Shown: positions 29,227-38,905 of the stretch, one piece after another
Layout of the letters: each line of letters begins with the position of its first letter
Numbering within the stretch: position 1 is the stretch's first letter
Translations under genes and position numbers: made by a program
From: Deltaproteobacteria bacterium
Lineage (GTDB): Bacteria > Bdellovibrionota > Bdellovibrionia > Bdellovibrionales > Bdellovibrionaceae
NCBI GenBank assembly: GCA_017302835.1
Contig: JAFLCC010000001.1
Coordinates: 1-64,000 of the forward strand
Direction: 5' to 3'
Length of the DNA: 64,000 bases
Notes under the pieces: model-generated
What the model was told of the DNA's origin: nothing
What the model saw: the letters and a program-made list of their open reading frames with translations, nothing else
Database searches by the model: none

Positions 29227-31044
29227 CTAACGGTGATATTTTTCGATTAATTCTCTATAATGATTGGAATTCTCCATCAGCTGCTGATGGGTGCCGACCT
29301 CTAAAATCCTTCCTTGATCCAAAATAATAATTTTATTACAATTTCTAATTGTTGATAACCTGTGAGCAATAATAATACTTGTTCTGTTTTTTATTATTTT
29401 TTCTGTGGCAACTTGGATTAATTGCTCTGTCTGAGAATCAATATTAGAAGTCGCCTCATCTAAAATAATGACATCGGGAGCAAAAGCAAGAATTCGCGCA
29501 AAAGCAATGAGCTGCCTTTCCCCTGCACTTAGATTCGCCCCTTTTTCCTCAACAGTTGAAAAAAGGTTTCTGCCTGTCAGCTTAAGATGATCTACTATTC
29601 CTAAATCTATCGCAATTTTTTCAATTGTTTCAAAAGAAATTAAATTCGACTCTAAAGAAATATTACTCCATATATTTCCTTTAAAGATGAAGTTATCCTG
29701 CTGAACAGCAGCTATTTTTTTTCTTAAAAAATCCCTTGGAATATTTTCAATTGATATGTGACTGATAAAAATTGAATTTTCTGGTGCCTTGTAAAATCCT
29801 TGGAGTAAATTTATTAATGTTGATTTTCCACTTCCTGTTTTTCCAATAATAGCAACAGAATCATTTCTATTAATATGCAAATTGATGTTTTTTAAAACGG
29901 GATTTGATGACCTTTCATAACTGAAATTCAAATTTCTGAATTCAATATCTGCCTTAAATTTTTCACCATTAAGCTCACTACTAAATCCACTGCTAAATCC
30001 ACTGCTAAACTTGGTATTCAGCTCACTGTTTTTATAATGATGTTCCGTCGGTTCGTCTAGCATTGAAAATACTCTTTCTGCGCTTGTCAGACTGTTTTGA
30101 AACTGTTGGTATTTTTCAATAATTTCTCGAAAAGGGTGTACAATGTCCAACGCATGAAGAAAAAAAGCCACCATACTTCCTACGGCTAGAAACTCTTGCC
30201 TGCCGAAAACCCCAATAAAATAAAAAGCCGATGTGATAGTCACCGCATTTAAAATATTCATAATTGGCATCATCAGTGCGTAATTTCGAGTTGATTCAAG
30301 GCTTAAATCTTTATACTCGCTGGATAACGTTTCAAATTGAGCTCTGTTTCTATGGATCCGATTGTAAAGTTGGACAATTTTAATTCCATTTAAATTTTCA
30401 GCTACAAAGGAATTTAACTCAGATAATTTTTTTTTCGATTCTCGCAATGTTTCTTTTATTTTTTCACTTAATTCAAAAGCGAAATAAACAAAAAATGGAA
30501 AACTAACTAAAGTCAACAGGGCTATCTTCGGAGAAATAATAAAAATGGCGATAAGTATTGAAATTAAAGTCAGACTTTGAACAAAAATATTAACAACTCC
30601 ATCGGAAAATAATTCTCCGATTTGAGCGACATCATTAGTGGCTCTTGTGACGATTCTTCCAATTGGATTTTTATTAAAATAATCTATGGGATAGCTTTGA
30701 ATTTTAGTGATTAAATCTTCTCTCAAGTTAAACAATACTCTCGCTCCTAATTTTTGAAAAAAATAGAGCTGTAGTAAATCTAAAAGCGCATGAGTTATTT
30801 CTAAACCAATATAAAAAAATAATAGTTTTATCAGCAACTCATTGTTTTTTTTAAGCAAGGATTCGTCTACGGCATATCCTATCAAAGTTGGAATCAATCT
30901 TGAAATAACAGCCATAAGAATAACCATAACAATGACAGCACCTAAACTTAGCCAATACTTTCTGAAATAAGGTGTCATTCTTACAAAAAGATCTTTATAT
31001 TTTAATGTCGTATTAATTTTATCTTCTTGAAGAAAATCACTCAT
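29227..31044 (-). CDS. ABC exporter half-transporter B (MdlB/MsbA-type)
   Basis: This protein has an N-terminal six-helix transmembrane domain (about 30-310) and a C-terminal ATPase. The ATPase has Walker A IGKTGSGKSTLINLLQG, signature LSAGERQLIAFAR, and Walker B VIILDEATSNID with the catalytic Glu. The partner gene (31037-32812) overlaps the start by 8 nt, indicating a heterodimeric exporter. A short repeat SSGFSSGFSS in the linker (about residue 350) comes from a 12-nt tandem repeat. The substrate is unknown; lipid, peptide or drug export are all possible. Confidence 0.9.
   Translation of the reverse strand: MSDFLQEDKINTTLKYKDLFVRMTPYFRKYWLSLGAVIVMVILMAVISRLIPTLIGYAVDESLLKKNNELLIKLLFFYIGLEITHALLDLLQLYFFQKLGARVLFNLREDLITKIQSYPIDYFNKNPIGRIVTRATNDVAQIGELFSDGVVNIFVQSLTLISILIAIFIISPKIALLTLVSFPFFVYFAFELSEKIKETLRESKKKLSELNSFVAENLNGIKIVQLYNRIHRNRAQFETLSSEYKDLSLESTRNYALMMPIMNILNAVTITSAFYFIGVFGRQEFLAVGSMVAFFLHALDIVHPFREIIEKYQQFQNSLTSAERVFSMLDEPTEHHYKNSELNTKFSSGFSSGFSSELNGEKFKADIEFRNLNFSYERSSNPVLKNINLHINRNDSVAIIGKTGSGKSTLINLLQGFYKAPENSIFISHISIENIPRDFLRKKIAAVQQDNFIFKGNIWSNISLESNLISFETIEKIAIDLGIVDHLKLTGRNLFSTVEEKGANLSAGERQLIAFARILAFAPDVIILDEATSNIDSQTEQLIQVATEKIIKNRTSIIIAHRLSTIRNCNKIIILDQGRILEVGTHQQLMENSNHYRELIEKYHR
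29975..30010. repeat. 12-nt tandem repeat inside the ABC exporter gene
   Basis: Three imperfect copies of CTAAATCCACTG lie in tandem and encode SGFS repeats in the linker between transmembrane and ATPase domains. Because the unit is a multiple of three, copy-number slippage would keep the frame. Confidence 0.7.
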
Positions 31045-32812
31045 GTGATAATCCCTTGTCCTGCATATGAAATGCCCCTTGCAGATCAGCCATTTGTCGG
31101 TAAATTTTGGACGTCTCTAACAACTGTAAATGCGTTCCCATCGCCTCTATTCTTCCTTTTTCCAAGACGATGATTTGATTAGCTTTACCTACTGTCTTTA
31201 ATCGATGGGTGATAACTATTCTTATCTGATTGGGATTCGCTTGATAGAGTTCATTTTGAATTTTTTCTTCTGTTTCCGCATCCACAGCACTTAAAGTATC
31301 ATCGAGTAAAAGAACTGGAGAATGTAGTATCAGCCCTCTGGCTAAAGCTAATCTTTGTTTCTGCCCGCCAGATAAATTGACTCCTCGTTCCCCAAGTTGG
31401 GATTCAAAAGCTTCAGGCAATGACAAAATTTCATTTTTGATTCCCACCTGATCGATCGTTTTTTCTAACAATATTTCTTCATTTGGAATTACTGATCCAT
31501 GGCCATACAAGATATTATTTCGAACAGTTTCGCTAAACAAAAAAGATTCTTGGGGGACAAGTTTTATATTTTTCCAAATTTCAGAGTACTTATAAACATT
31601 ATAATCTTCTCCATTTAGTAAAATAACTCCCGAAGTTGGATCTAAATACTTACAAAGGAGATTTATTAAAGTTGATTTTCCAGAACCAACAGAACCAACG
31701 ATTCCAAGAAAATCACCTTTTACTATTTTAAAATTGATATCTTGTAAGGTTTTTATTTCTTTATCATAGGAAAAGGATAAATTTTTTACTTCGATACTAG
31801 AAATCTCTTTAATTTCTTTTCCTTCATCGTTTATAAACTCTGGTATTTCTTTAAGTTGATTTTTTATTCGTGAAAACGAAGCCATCCCTTTTTGAAATTG
31901 TGAAAACCCAAAACCCAAGGCAGACATAGGCCAAATTATTTTGTTAATGTAACGCTGGAATGCAATAAAGGAGCCCACTGTCTTTATTCCCGAAATCACT
32001 TCAGTTCCACCAACATAAAATAAAATAATCGTTCCCGTTGCAACCGACAGTTGCATGATGGGATTAAAAAAAGCATCTACCAAATTCATTCGATTTGTTG
32101 CCTCTTCATATTTTTTGCTAAAAATATTGAAAAGTTTTGTTTTATTTAACTCTTGCGAAAACGTTTTAATAGTTCTAATACCCGAAATAATTTCCTGAGT
32201 GTAACCGGTCATTTCAGAAAGGCGGTCTTGTTGATCTTTATAATTATGCCATATTTTTTTCATAATAAAGCTTATGATAAAAGGAACGAGAGGCATTAAA
32301 ATCAGACATTTCCAAGTCCAACCAAAATCGACATAAATCATCATAGGAACGATGATAGCAATCAGGCTAATACCATCTACCAGAATCAACAAACCCGGAC
32401 CAATCCCATTTCTAAAGGACTGGACATCATTGGTGATCAAGCTCATCAATTCACCAATTGGATTCTTATTGAAAAATTTAGGCCCCAAAACTGTAAACTG
32501 ATTAAAAATACGATTACGTAAATCCTCAGCAGATAGCGTATGGAATTGGCCCCAAAAAACCCGCCAACCATACCTGGTTATTGCTAACGTAGCCATGATT
32601 GAAAAAAACATTCCAGAAATTTTAAAAATTTCGACAGGTTGATAAATTCCTTTTGCAAGGTAATCTATAGCCATTTTTAAAACTATAGGAGTTAAACAAT
32701 CAATAAAATTATTAAAAACTAAAAGCGAAAGTCCCACAAAAAAGGGTCTTTTATTTTTTTTTATGTAGTAAATTACAGGGTTTTTTAATAATAAATCTAA
32801 ATCATCCATCAC
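31037..32812 (-). CDS. ABC exporter half-transporter A (MdlA-type)
   Basis: Six membrane helices (about 22-310) precede an ATPase domain with Walker A IVGSVGSGKSTLINLL, signature LSGGQKQRLALARG and Walker B VLLLDDTLSAVD. The catalytic Glu after Walker B is Asp here, while the partner 29227-31044 keeps Glu. This is the asymmetric site arrangement known from heterodimeric exporters such as BmrCD or TM287/288. It overlaps the partner gene by 8 nt, suggesting coupled synthesis. Confidence 0.9.
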   Translation of the reverse strand: MMDDLDLLLKNPVIYYIKKNKRPFFVGLSLLVFNNFIDCLTPIVLKMAIDYLAKGIYQPVEIFKISGMFFSIMATLAITRYGWRVFWGQFHTLSAEDLRNRIFNQFTVLGPKFFNKNPIGELMSLITNDVQSFRNGIGPGLLILVDGISLIAIIVPMMIYVDFGWTWKCLILMPLVPFIISFIMKKIWHNYKDQQDRLSEMTGYTQEIISGIRTIKTFSQELNKTKLFNIFSKKYEEATNRMNLVDAFFNPIMQLSVATGTIILFYVGGTEVISGIKTVGSFIAFQRYINKIIWPMSALGFGFSQFQKGMASFSRIKNQLKEIPEFINDEGKEIKEISSIEVKNLSFSYDKEIKTLQDINFKIVKGDFLGIVGSVGSGKSTLINLLCKYLDPTSGVILLNGEDYNVYKYSEIWKNIKLVPQESFLFSETVRNNILYGHGSVIPNEEILLEKTIDQVGIKNEILSLPEAFESQLGERGVNLSGGQKQRLALARGLILHSPVLLLDDTLSAVDAETEEKIQNELYQANPNQIRIVITHRLKTVGKANQIIVLEKGRIEAMGTHLQLLETSKIYRQMADLQGAFHMQDKGLSHE

Positions 32813-32831
32813 TTAAAAAATCATGAAAGAG

Positions 32832-34361
32832 CTATTCATACAATTTGGCAATTTCTACAAAAGTTCTGATCATAACCCCAGTTGCACCTTTTTTTGTACA
32901 ATATTTAAGTCTATTCCCTGCGGCCCAACCCGTTCCTGCAATATCAAAATGAGCCCAAGGTATTTTTTCACTAACAAATTGTTCTAAAAAGGCTGCCGCA
33001 GTTGCAGAGCCTGCTCCTTTACCTGAAGACATATTTGATAAATCTGCGTAAGTTCCTTTCATGTCTTGAACATGAAAATCACACAACGGCATATTCCATA
33101 CCCATTCACCTGATTTCTTAGCGGCCGTTTCTATCTTTTCCTTGAGTTGCTTATTTCTTGTAAAGTATCCCGTGTGCGTGTTGCCTAAAGCAACGATCAT
33201 GGCTCCAGTCAGTGTCGCCGCATCAATGATTATTTCTGGATTTTGCTCAGAAGCGTAGGCTAAAGCGTCACTCAGAATCAATCTACCTTCTGCATCCGTG
33301 TTATTTACTTCAAAAGTTTTTCCGTTCCTTCCAGTTAAAATATCACCAGGCTTAGTCGCTGAAGGTCCTGGCATATTTTCAGTTGAGGGAACTAAACACA
33401 TCACATTGACTTTTAAATTTAATTTAGCGATAGCAAGTATCGTTCCAATGACATTTGCCCCGCCGCACATATCATATTTCATTTCTTCCATAGCCGCAGA
33501 AGGTTTTATGGAAATACCTCCGGAATCAAAAGTTAAGCCTTTTCCGACAAAAATAAGCGGTTTTTTTGCCCCCTTTTGAGGAGACCCGTGATATTCCAAA
33601 ACTATAAATCGAGGTTCTTCCGAAGAGCCCAGGGACACGCCCAACAAACCACCCATTTTTTCTTTGATAATTCTTGCTTTATTCCAAACTGTGGCCTTAA
33701 TTTTTGTTCCTTTGACTGCCTCAAGCGTTTTTTGCGCCAAAATTTCTGGAGTCATTCGATTTCCAGGCATATCACCCAGATATTTAGCAAAGTTGATGGT
33801 CTGTGCTAAAATCAATCCCTCTTCAAAGGCCTCTTTGATCAATGATTGTTTTGCTTCTTTCAATAATAAATGCACTTGAAGCTCTGAAGATTTTTCTTTT
33901 TCACTCTTAGGTTTTTTAGATTTTAATTCGGTAAAATCATAGGAACCAAGTTCTAATCCTTCCACTGTTGCTTTGACATATTCAGATGCTTGTTTTTTTA
34001 AATGCAAATCGTTTAAATCAATAAAAATATCTTCACTTTTTAAGGTTTTAAATGCCTCCAAAGCCACAGCTACTGCCTGTCTTAAGACTTCATGAGACAA
34101 CTCATTTTTTTTGCCTAGGCCAACGACTAGCACATGATTAAAGGATTCAAATGAAAATTCTTTGTACAAGGAAACTTCAAAAACCTTCCCTGATATGAGT
34201 TTTGAGTCCAAAGAGTTAACGAGTTTTAAACTTAAATTTTTATTTGGAACAAAAGCATTTTTTTCTTTGTCTTCTGAGGAAAAAGAAAACGTAACATAAA
34301 CACCATCTTTAGTATTCTTACTAACTGTTTTAAGGTCCTGGGCTAAAAGATTAATAATCAT
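32832..34361 (-). CDS. pepA: leucyl aminopeptidase (M17 family)
   Basis: This is a cytosolic dimetal exopeptidase that removes N-terminal residues. The active-site signature NTDAEGRLILSDAL is present, together with VGKGLTFDSGGISIKPS and MKYDMCGGANV carrying the metal-binding Lys and Asp residues. The C-terminal catalytic domain (about 190-509) follows the usual N-terminal domain. Length 509 matches PepA. It stands 20 nt upstream of the ABC exporter genes on the same strand and may be in the same transcript. Confidence 0.95.
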   Translation of the reverse strand: MIINLLAQDLKTVSKNTKDGVYVTFSFSSEDKEKNAFVPNKNLSLKLVNSLDSKLISGKVFEVSLYKEFSFESFNHVLVVGLGKKNELSHEVLRQAVAVALEAFKTLKSEDIFIDLNDLHLKKQASEYVKATVEGLELGSYDFTELKSKKPKSEKEKSSELQVHLLLKEAKQSLIKEAFEEGLILAQTINFAKYLGDMPGNRMTPEILAQKTLEAVKGTKIKATVWNKARIIKEKMGGLLGVSLGSSEEPRFIVLEYHGSPQKGAKKPLIFVGKGLTFDSGGISIKPSAAMEEMKYDMCGGANVIGTILAIAKLNLKVNVMCLVPSTENMPGPSATKPGDILTGRNGKTFEVNNTDAEGRLILSDALAYASEQNPEIIIDAATLTGAMIVALGNTHTGYFTRNKQLKEKIETAAKKSGEWVWNMPLCDFHVQDMKGTYADLSNMSSGKGAGSATAAAFLEQFVSEKIPWAHFDIAGTGWAAGNRLKYCTKKGATGVMIRTFVEIAKLYE

Positions 34362-34447
34362 ATTGACTCCGTGAGTTATTAGCTATTTATGTTAATTGTT
34401 AAGCTCTATCACAGATATTTGATTCTTCAAGGTCTTTTTCAATAAAG

Positions 34448-34453
34448 TATAAT
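34448..34453 (+). promoter_or_regulatory. candidate -10 box of clpP
   Basis: A perfect TATAAT lies 86 nt before the clpP start. No good -35 precedes it (heat-shock or activator control is possible). The leader that follows ends with AGGAG at 34528-34532. Confidence 0.4.
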
Positions 34454-34539
34454 ATACTATGGCCGATAGATTTTTTAAATAACCAAATAGAAAGTGAAAT
34501 TTCATAAAAAAATTTACTTTCAGAACGAGGAGAACTGCT

Positions 34540-35151
34540 GTGGCATTAATTCCCTATGTGATAGAACAAACATCTAAAGGAGAAAGATCCTACGATATCT
34601 ATTCCCGCTTATTAAAAGATAGAATTATCATGCTTGGAAGTGCGGTGACAGATGATGTTGCCAATTCATTAATTGCTCAGATGTTGTTTCTAGAAGTAGA
34701 CAATCCAGAAAAAGATATTCACCTTTATATCAACTCCCCAGGGGGAAGTGTCTCTGCGGGAATGGCTATTTATGATTTCATGCAATTTGTTAAATGCGAT
34801 ATTGCAACCTATTGTATGGGAATGGCGGCAAGTATGGGCTCTCTTTTATTAGCCGGCGGGACAAAGGGGAAAAGATATTCCTTACCAAACACAAGAATTA
34901 TGATCCATCAACCCCATCTCGGTGGTGGTGGGATCGGTGGTCAAGTTACTGACATAGAAATCCATGCAAGAGAGCTCGTAAAAACAAAAGAGAAATTAAC
35001 AAAGATTTATGAGTTACATACTGGACAACCGTATGATAAGTTGTTTAGTGCTATGGAACGGGATAATTTCATGAGTCCCATTGATGCAAAGGAATTTGGT
35101 ATCGTAGATCATATCGTGGACTCTAGAAAATCTAGCTTAAAAAAAGGATAA
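34540..35151 (+). CDS. clpP: ATP-dependent Clp protease proteolytic subunit
   Basis: ClpP forms the tetradecameric serine protease chamber. The catalytic Ser lies in [11 protein letters not shown] and His in MIHQPHLGG, and the catalytic Asp follows in the [13 protein letters not shown] region. The GTG start has AGGAG 7 nt upstream. Length 203 fits. clpX follows after 6 nt, the usual pair. The trigger-factor gene, often upstream of clpP, is not present here. Confidence 0.97.
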   Translation: MALIPYVIEQTSKGERSYDIYSRLLKDRIIMLGSAVTDDVANSLIAQMLFLEVDNPEKDIHLYINSPGGSVSAGMAIYDFMQFVKCDIATYCMGMAASMGSLLLAGGTKGKRYSLPNTRIMIHQPHLGGGGIGGQVTDIEIHARELVKTKEKLTKIYELHTGQPYDKLFSAMERDNFMSPIDAKEFGIVDHIVDSRKSSLKKG

Positions 35152-35157
35152 TAAATT

Positions 35158-36447
35158 ATGTCAACACCATCTCAGAGTAATTTACGTTGTAGCTTTTGCG
35201 GAAAAGGTCAAAAAGAAGTTAAAAAACTAATTGCTGGGCCTGGAGTCTACATTTGTGATGAATGTATAGATCTTTGTAATGATATTATTGATGAGGAAAA
35301 AGATCGTGAATCCGCTTTTAAAGGAAGTTTTAAGGTCCCTAAACCTCTAGAAATCAAATTGCACTTAGACGAGTATGTCATTGGCCAGACCCAAGCTAAA
35401 AAATCCCTGGCTGTGGCCGTGCACAATCACTACAAGAGAATCAACAATATCTCTACAGGTAAAAAAAGCTCAGATGTCGAATTGCAAAAATCGAATATCT
35501 TGCTTATTGGCCCAACAGGATCAGGAAAGACTTTGCTGGCCCAAACTATTGCCAAGATTTTAAATGTACCCTTTGCTATGGCTGATGCAACAACCTTAAC
35601 CGAAGCGGGTTATGTGGGGGAAGATGTGGAAAACGTTGTTTTAAATCTTCTTCAAGCTGCCGACTATGATGTTGAAAAGTGTCAAAAAGGCGTTATTTAC
35701 ATAGATGAAATAGATAAGATCTCAAGAAAGTCAGAGAACCCATCTATCACCAGAGATGTGAGTGGTGAGGGAGTCCAGCAGGCCTTATTAAAAATTTTAG
35801 AAGGAACGGTGGCTAACTTGCCTCCTAAAGGTGGCAGAAAACATCCACAACAAGAGTTTATTCAAATCGACACCTCAAATATCCTGTTTATTTGCGGCGG
35901 GGCATTTGTCGGTTTAGAAAAAATTATCGAAAATCGAACTACTAATAAAACCATGGGCATAGCTGCTGATATCAAAACGGATCAAGAAAAAGAATCTTCA
36001 ATCAATATACTTCAAAGCGTAGAGCCTGATGATCTTGTCAAATTTGGAATTATTCCCGAATTCATTGGTCGTTTACCAGTAATGGCAGTCCTTGATCCTT
36101 TAAACGAAGTTGCTTTAATTGATATTTTGGTAAGACCTAAAAATGCTATCACCAAACAATATCAAAAACTATTTAACTTTGAGGGAATCGATTTAAAATT
36201 TACCGAAAGTGCTCTGAAGGCTATCGCTCAAACAGCTATCAAACGTCGGACAGGCGCCCGAGGCCTCCGTGCTGTATTGGAAACATCCATGTTAGATATC
36301 ATGTTTGATGTTCCTTCAAAGGTAAATGTTAAAGAAGTTCTTATCGATGAAAATGTAATTAATTTAAAATCTCAGCCCGAATTGATTTTTAAATCTGAAG
36401 AAGAAATTAAAAACACAAAACTATCCGACCCCGCAGAAAGCGCCTAG
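35158..36447 (+). CDS. clpX: ClpX, ATP-binding subunit of Clp protease
   Basis: ClpX is the AAA+ unfoldase that feeds substrates to ClpP. The N-terminal zinc domain has CSFCGKGQ and CDECIDLC cysteine pairs. Walker A is [12 protein letters not shown], the pore-loop region [11 protein letters not shown], Walker [11 protein letters not shown], and sensor 2 is near [11 protein letters not shown]. Length 429 is typical. It is encoded directly after clpP and followed by a strong terminator hairpin. Confidence 0.97.
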   Translation: MSTPSQSNLRCSFCGKGQKEVKKLIAGPGVYICDECIDLCNDIIDEEKDRESAFKGSFKVPKPLEIKLHLDEYVIGQTQAKKSLAVAVHNHYKRINNISTGKKSSDVELQKSNILLIGPTGSGKTLLAQTIAKILNVPFAMADATTLTEAGYVGEDVENVVLNLLQAADYDVEKCQKGVIYIDEIDKISRKSENPSITRDVSGEGVQQALLKILEGTVANLPPKGGRKHPQQEFIQIDTSNILFICGGAFVGLEKIIENRTTNKTMGIAADIKTDQEKESSINILQSVEPDDLVKFGIIPEFIGRLPVMAVLDPLNEVALIDILVRPKNAITKQYQKLFNFEGIDLKFTESALKAIAQTAIKRRTGARGLRAVLETSMLDIMFDVPSKVNVKEVLIDENVINLKSQPELIFKSEEEIKNTKLSDPAESA

Positions 36448-36449
36448 TC

Positions 36450-36481
36450 CCTGTTTGAAAAGTCTTAACTTTTCAAACAGG
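36450..36481 (+). terminator. clpPX rho-independent terminator
   Basis: A perfect 13-bp stem (CCTGTTTGAAAAG/CTTTTCAAACAGG) with a 6-nt loop begins 3 nt after the clpX stop, followed by a T-rich stretch. It could also act on the opposite strand. Confidence 0.85.
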
Positions 36482-36496
36482 TTCTTCCCTTAAGCA

Positions 36497-36615
36497 GGGA
36501 TTACCCATATGACTCAAATCGAGGCCGCAGGTGGGAGGCGACTGGGGCTTGGCACAGCCAAGTCACAAAGAGTCCTTCCGACGAGAACGAAGAGTTAAGT
36601 CATTAACGTAACCCC
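36497..36615 (-). repeat. dispersed 3'-end element, copy A (full, 119 bp)
   Basis: Read on the minus strand it begins 5 nt after the histidine-kinase stop. Its ends pair (GGGGTTAC with GTAATCCC; ATGACTTAA with TTTGAGTCAT), and an inner hairpin CTTGGC/GCCAAG is present. The core CTCAAATCGAGGCCGCAGG (plus strand) recurs in copies B and D, and CCGACGAGAACGAAGAGTT recurs in copy B and, slightly changed, in copy C. Confidence 0.75.
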
Positions 36616-36620
36616 TTCGC

Positions 36621-38198
36621 TTAGGCGGATTTTAGATCTTTGATGAGTTGATATTGATTAACTAGCAAGGCAATATCATTTACTTCGTCTTGTGTCAGAT
36701 CGGACGAAAAGATGTAGATATTCTTGAATTTTTCAATTTTCTTTAGCTCTAAATGGTTAAAGTTTTTCGTGACAATAACAATGGGGATAAGTGTATTAAG
36801 TTTGATAAATTCAAGGTATGTCTGATAGGAATTTTCTTTTTTAAAATCAATGTCAATAACGATGGCGTCGATAAGACTGCAGGTCATTTCTTGATTAGCT
36901 TCAGAAACATTTTTTGCGTTCAAAACCTTCAGTCCAGAGGCAACCAATAAAGGACTTAGTTGATCTCTATACCCGATATTTTCAGTTAATAAAACAATGT
37001 TTTTGTGTGTCGCTTCACTCACTGAAAACATGGATGCCCGTCTAGGAAAATGTAAATAGAAAATGGTTCCTTTTTTTGCGTTTGATTCAAAGGTAATTTT
37101 ACCTTCATGGGTCTTCATAATATTTTGTGCTAAATATAATCCCAAGCCCACGCCCTCATTTACTTGTTTGGTTGTAAAAAAAGGTGTAAATAATTTGTCA
37201 AAATTTTCTTCTGGTATCAAGGCTCCATTATTATGGATTGAAATAATAATTTCATTAGCCGTTTCAGAAGTGCGGATATTTATCATTCTAAGATCTGTAA
37301 ATTTAACTAGAGCAGAAATAGCATTATTAAATATATTCAATATTACCTGTTCAGTGTAAAGAAGATCACAAGTAATATTTAAATCCTCAATTTCTAGAGT
37401 TACAATTATATTTGTGTTAGCGATTTGATTTTTAATCGTAGCCAATGCAATATTTATGAGACTCCGAACGCTAACGGTGTTGAGCTTTATTTCATCAGAT
37501 CGAAACATTTTCATCAATTTTGAAATGATATAAGACATCCGTGCGATATTATTTTTTATGGGCTTGATATTTTTCTTAATATCTTCCACTGATTTTTTAC
37601 TATTATTTAGGTTTTCCTCTATGATATCTGTGTACCCAGAAATGACAGAAAGTGGATTATTCAACTCATGAGTCAAGCCGGTCGTCAGCCTTGCCAAATC
37701 TGCCAGTTTAGAAATTCTTAAATTATCTTGTAATAACTGATCTTTTTCAATTTGTTTAGAATGCAACATCGACAAATCAATCAAGTTAAATAATATATAT
37801 TTTTGGTTATCTAATTCAATGAGTGAACATGAGGCTTCAACTAAGCACCTTCGACCCGTTTTTCTGCGAATGAACAAATCCCCTTCTCTTACTTTTAAGC
37901 CAAGCGCATTCGTTATACATATTTCTATAATCGCATCAATATTTTTTCTATTTTGGGCCGCAAAGATTTTATTTATTTCTAGTTCCATCATTTCCCCAAC
38001 AGAATATCCAAAAAGTTCTTCACAAGATTCATTAACCATAACAATTTTTCTGTCTGGTACTGAAACTAATACCACCGGCACGGACATTTGCTTAGAGAAA
38101 TAAGTAAAATCGCTAATCTTTGTAACCATCGATTTTGAATCGGAACCAAATAGAAATTCCTCTAGTCTAGCTCTTGAATTGATACAAAAACTAGACAT
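36621..38198 (-). CDS. PAS-containing hybrid histidine kinase with C-terminal receiver-like domain
   Basis: A PAS domain (about 35-150) precedes HisKA with His177 in TGLTHELNNPLSV. The ATPase domain (about 235-390) has N box ILNIFNNAISAL and G2 GVGLGLYLAQ, but the G1 motif is unusual (HNNGALI). The last about 120 residues resemble a receiver (VIDIDF carries an Asp), with a weak acidic pocket, so it may be degenerate. There are no membrane helices; it is likely a cytoplasmic sensor. Its 3' end is followed by repeat copy A. Confidence 0.88.
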   Translation of the reverse strand: MSSFCINSRARLEEFLFGSDSKSMVTKISDFTYFSKQMSVPVVLVSVPDRKIVMVNESCEELFGYSVGEMMELEINKIFAAQNRKNIDAIIEICITNALGLKVREGDLFIRRKTGRRCLVEASCSLIELDNQKYILFNLIDLSMLHSKQIEKDQLLQDNLRISKLADLARLTTGLTHELNNPLSVISGYTDIIEENLNNSKKSVEDIKKNIKPIKNNIARMSYIISKLMKMFRSDEIKLNTVSVRSLINIALATIKNQIANTNIIVTLEIEDLNITCDLLYTEQVILNIFNNAISALVKFTDLRMINIRTSETANEIIISIHNNGALIPEENFDKLFTPFFTTKQVNEGVGLGLYLAQNIMKTHEGKITFESNAKKGTIFYLHFPRRASMFSVSEATHKNIVLLTENIGYRDQLSPLLVASGLKVLNAKNVSEANQEMTCSLIDAIVIDIDFKKENSYQTYLEFIKLNTLIPIVIVTKNFNHLELKKIEKFKNIYIFSSDLTQDEVNDIALLVNQYQLIKDLKSA

Positions 38199-38230
38199 TT
38201 ATTTTTGGAAAAATATTCCGATTTAAAATC

Positions 38231-38905
38231 ATGTCGATGAAGGTCTGTTTTTTAATTTGGCTCGTTATAGGCCTGGCTCTGGCGGGAGTAGGCCTTGCTG
38301 ATCAAATCTACAATAGAGAATTTCTTCAAATCTCTGCCTGTAAAATAATTTATGACTTTGATCAGAAAAAAATAGAGACCATCTTATCCAAATTCAAAAT
38401 CAATTCGAGTCAATTTGTCTATAGCAACTTTATAAACAAAGAGAATTTAGAAATTCAAAATAGTTTGAAATCAATTAACGATTTGCCCTGTGAAAATCGG
38501 TCTTCTTCAAATTTTACTTATATGCTATTCAATGCAATGGAATCTTTTTTTTATTTAGACTCAATTTTTAATGAAGAAGTCAAATGGCAAAAATCTATTT
38601 CGCAAATTTACACACGGCTGAATTTTTTAATTAAAAATGTCGAAAAAGGGAAATCAATAGAAAAAATCTACCTTGCCGATTTAAAAAAAATATGCAACTT
38701 GAAACATCAGCACCAAATATTAACTAATTATCTAAATACGGGAAGGGGCTGTCGCAGGCCAATTAATACTTGTTCTAATACCTCGCCAAAATTAGAATTG
38801 TCTTTACATGAGATCAATTTGAATAAAAACTATTCTCTATTTAAAAAAAAATGGACCTCTTATGAAATCAAAGAAGAATTAGATGCTGATTGTATTGATA
38901 TTTAA
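38231..38905 (+). CDS. hypothetical secreted protein
   Basis: The N-terminal hydrophobic stretch (VCFLIWLVIGLALAGVGLA) is a signal peptide or anchor. The rest is helical, with a C-terminal cysteine-containing part (GRGCRRPINTC). The family is not recognised. Its end overlaps the start of the next secreted TPR/propeller protein by 23 nt, so the two are probably expressed together. Confidence 0.6.
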   Translation: MSMKVCFLIWLVIGLALAGVGLADQIYNREFLQISACKIIYDFDQKKIETILSKFKINSSQFVYSNFINKENLEIQNSLKSINDLPCENRSSSNFTYMLFNAMESFFYLDSIFNEEVKWQKSISQIYTRLNFLIKNVEKGKSIEKIYLADLKKICNLKHQHQILTNYLNTGRGCRRPINTCSNTSPKLELSLHEINLNKNYSLFKKKWTSYEIKEELDADCIDI

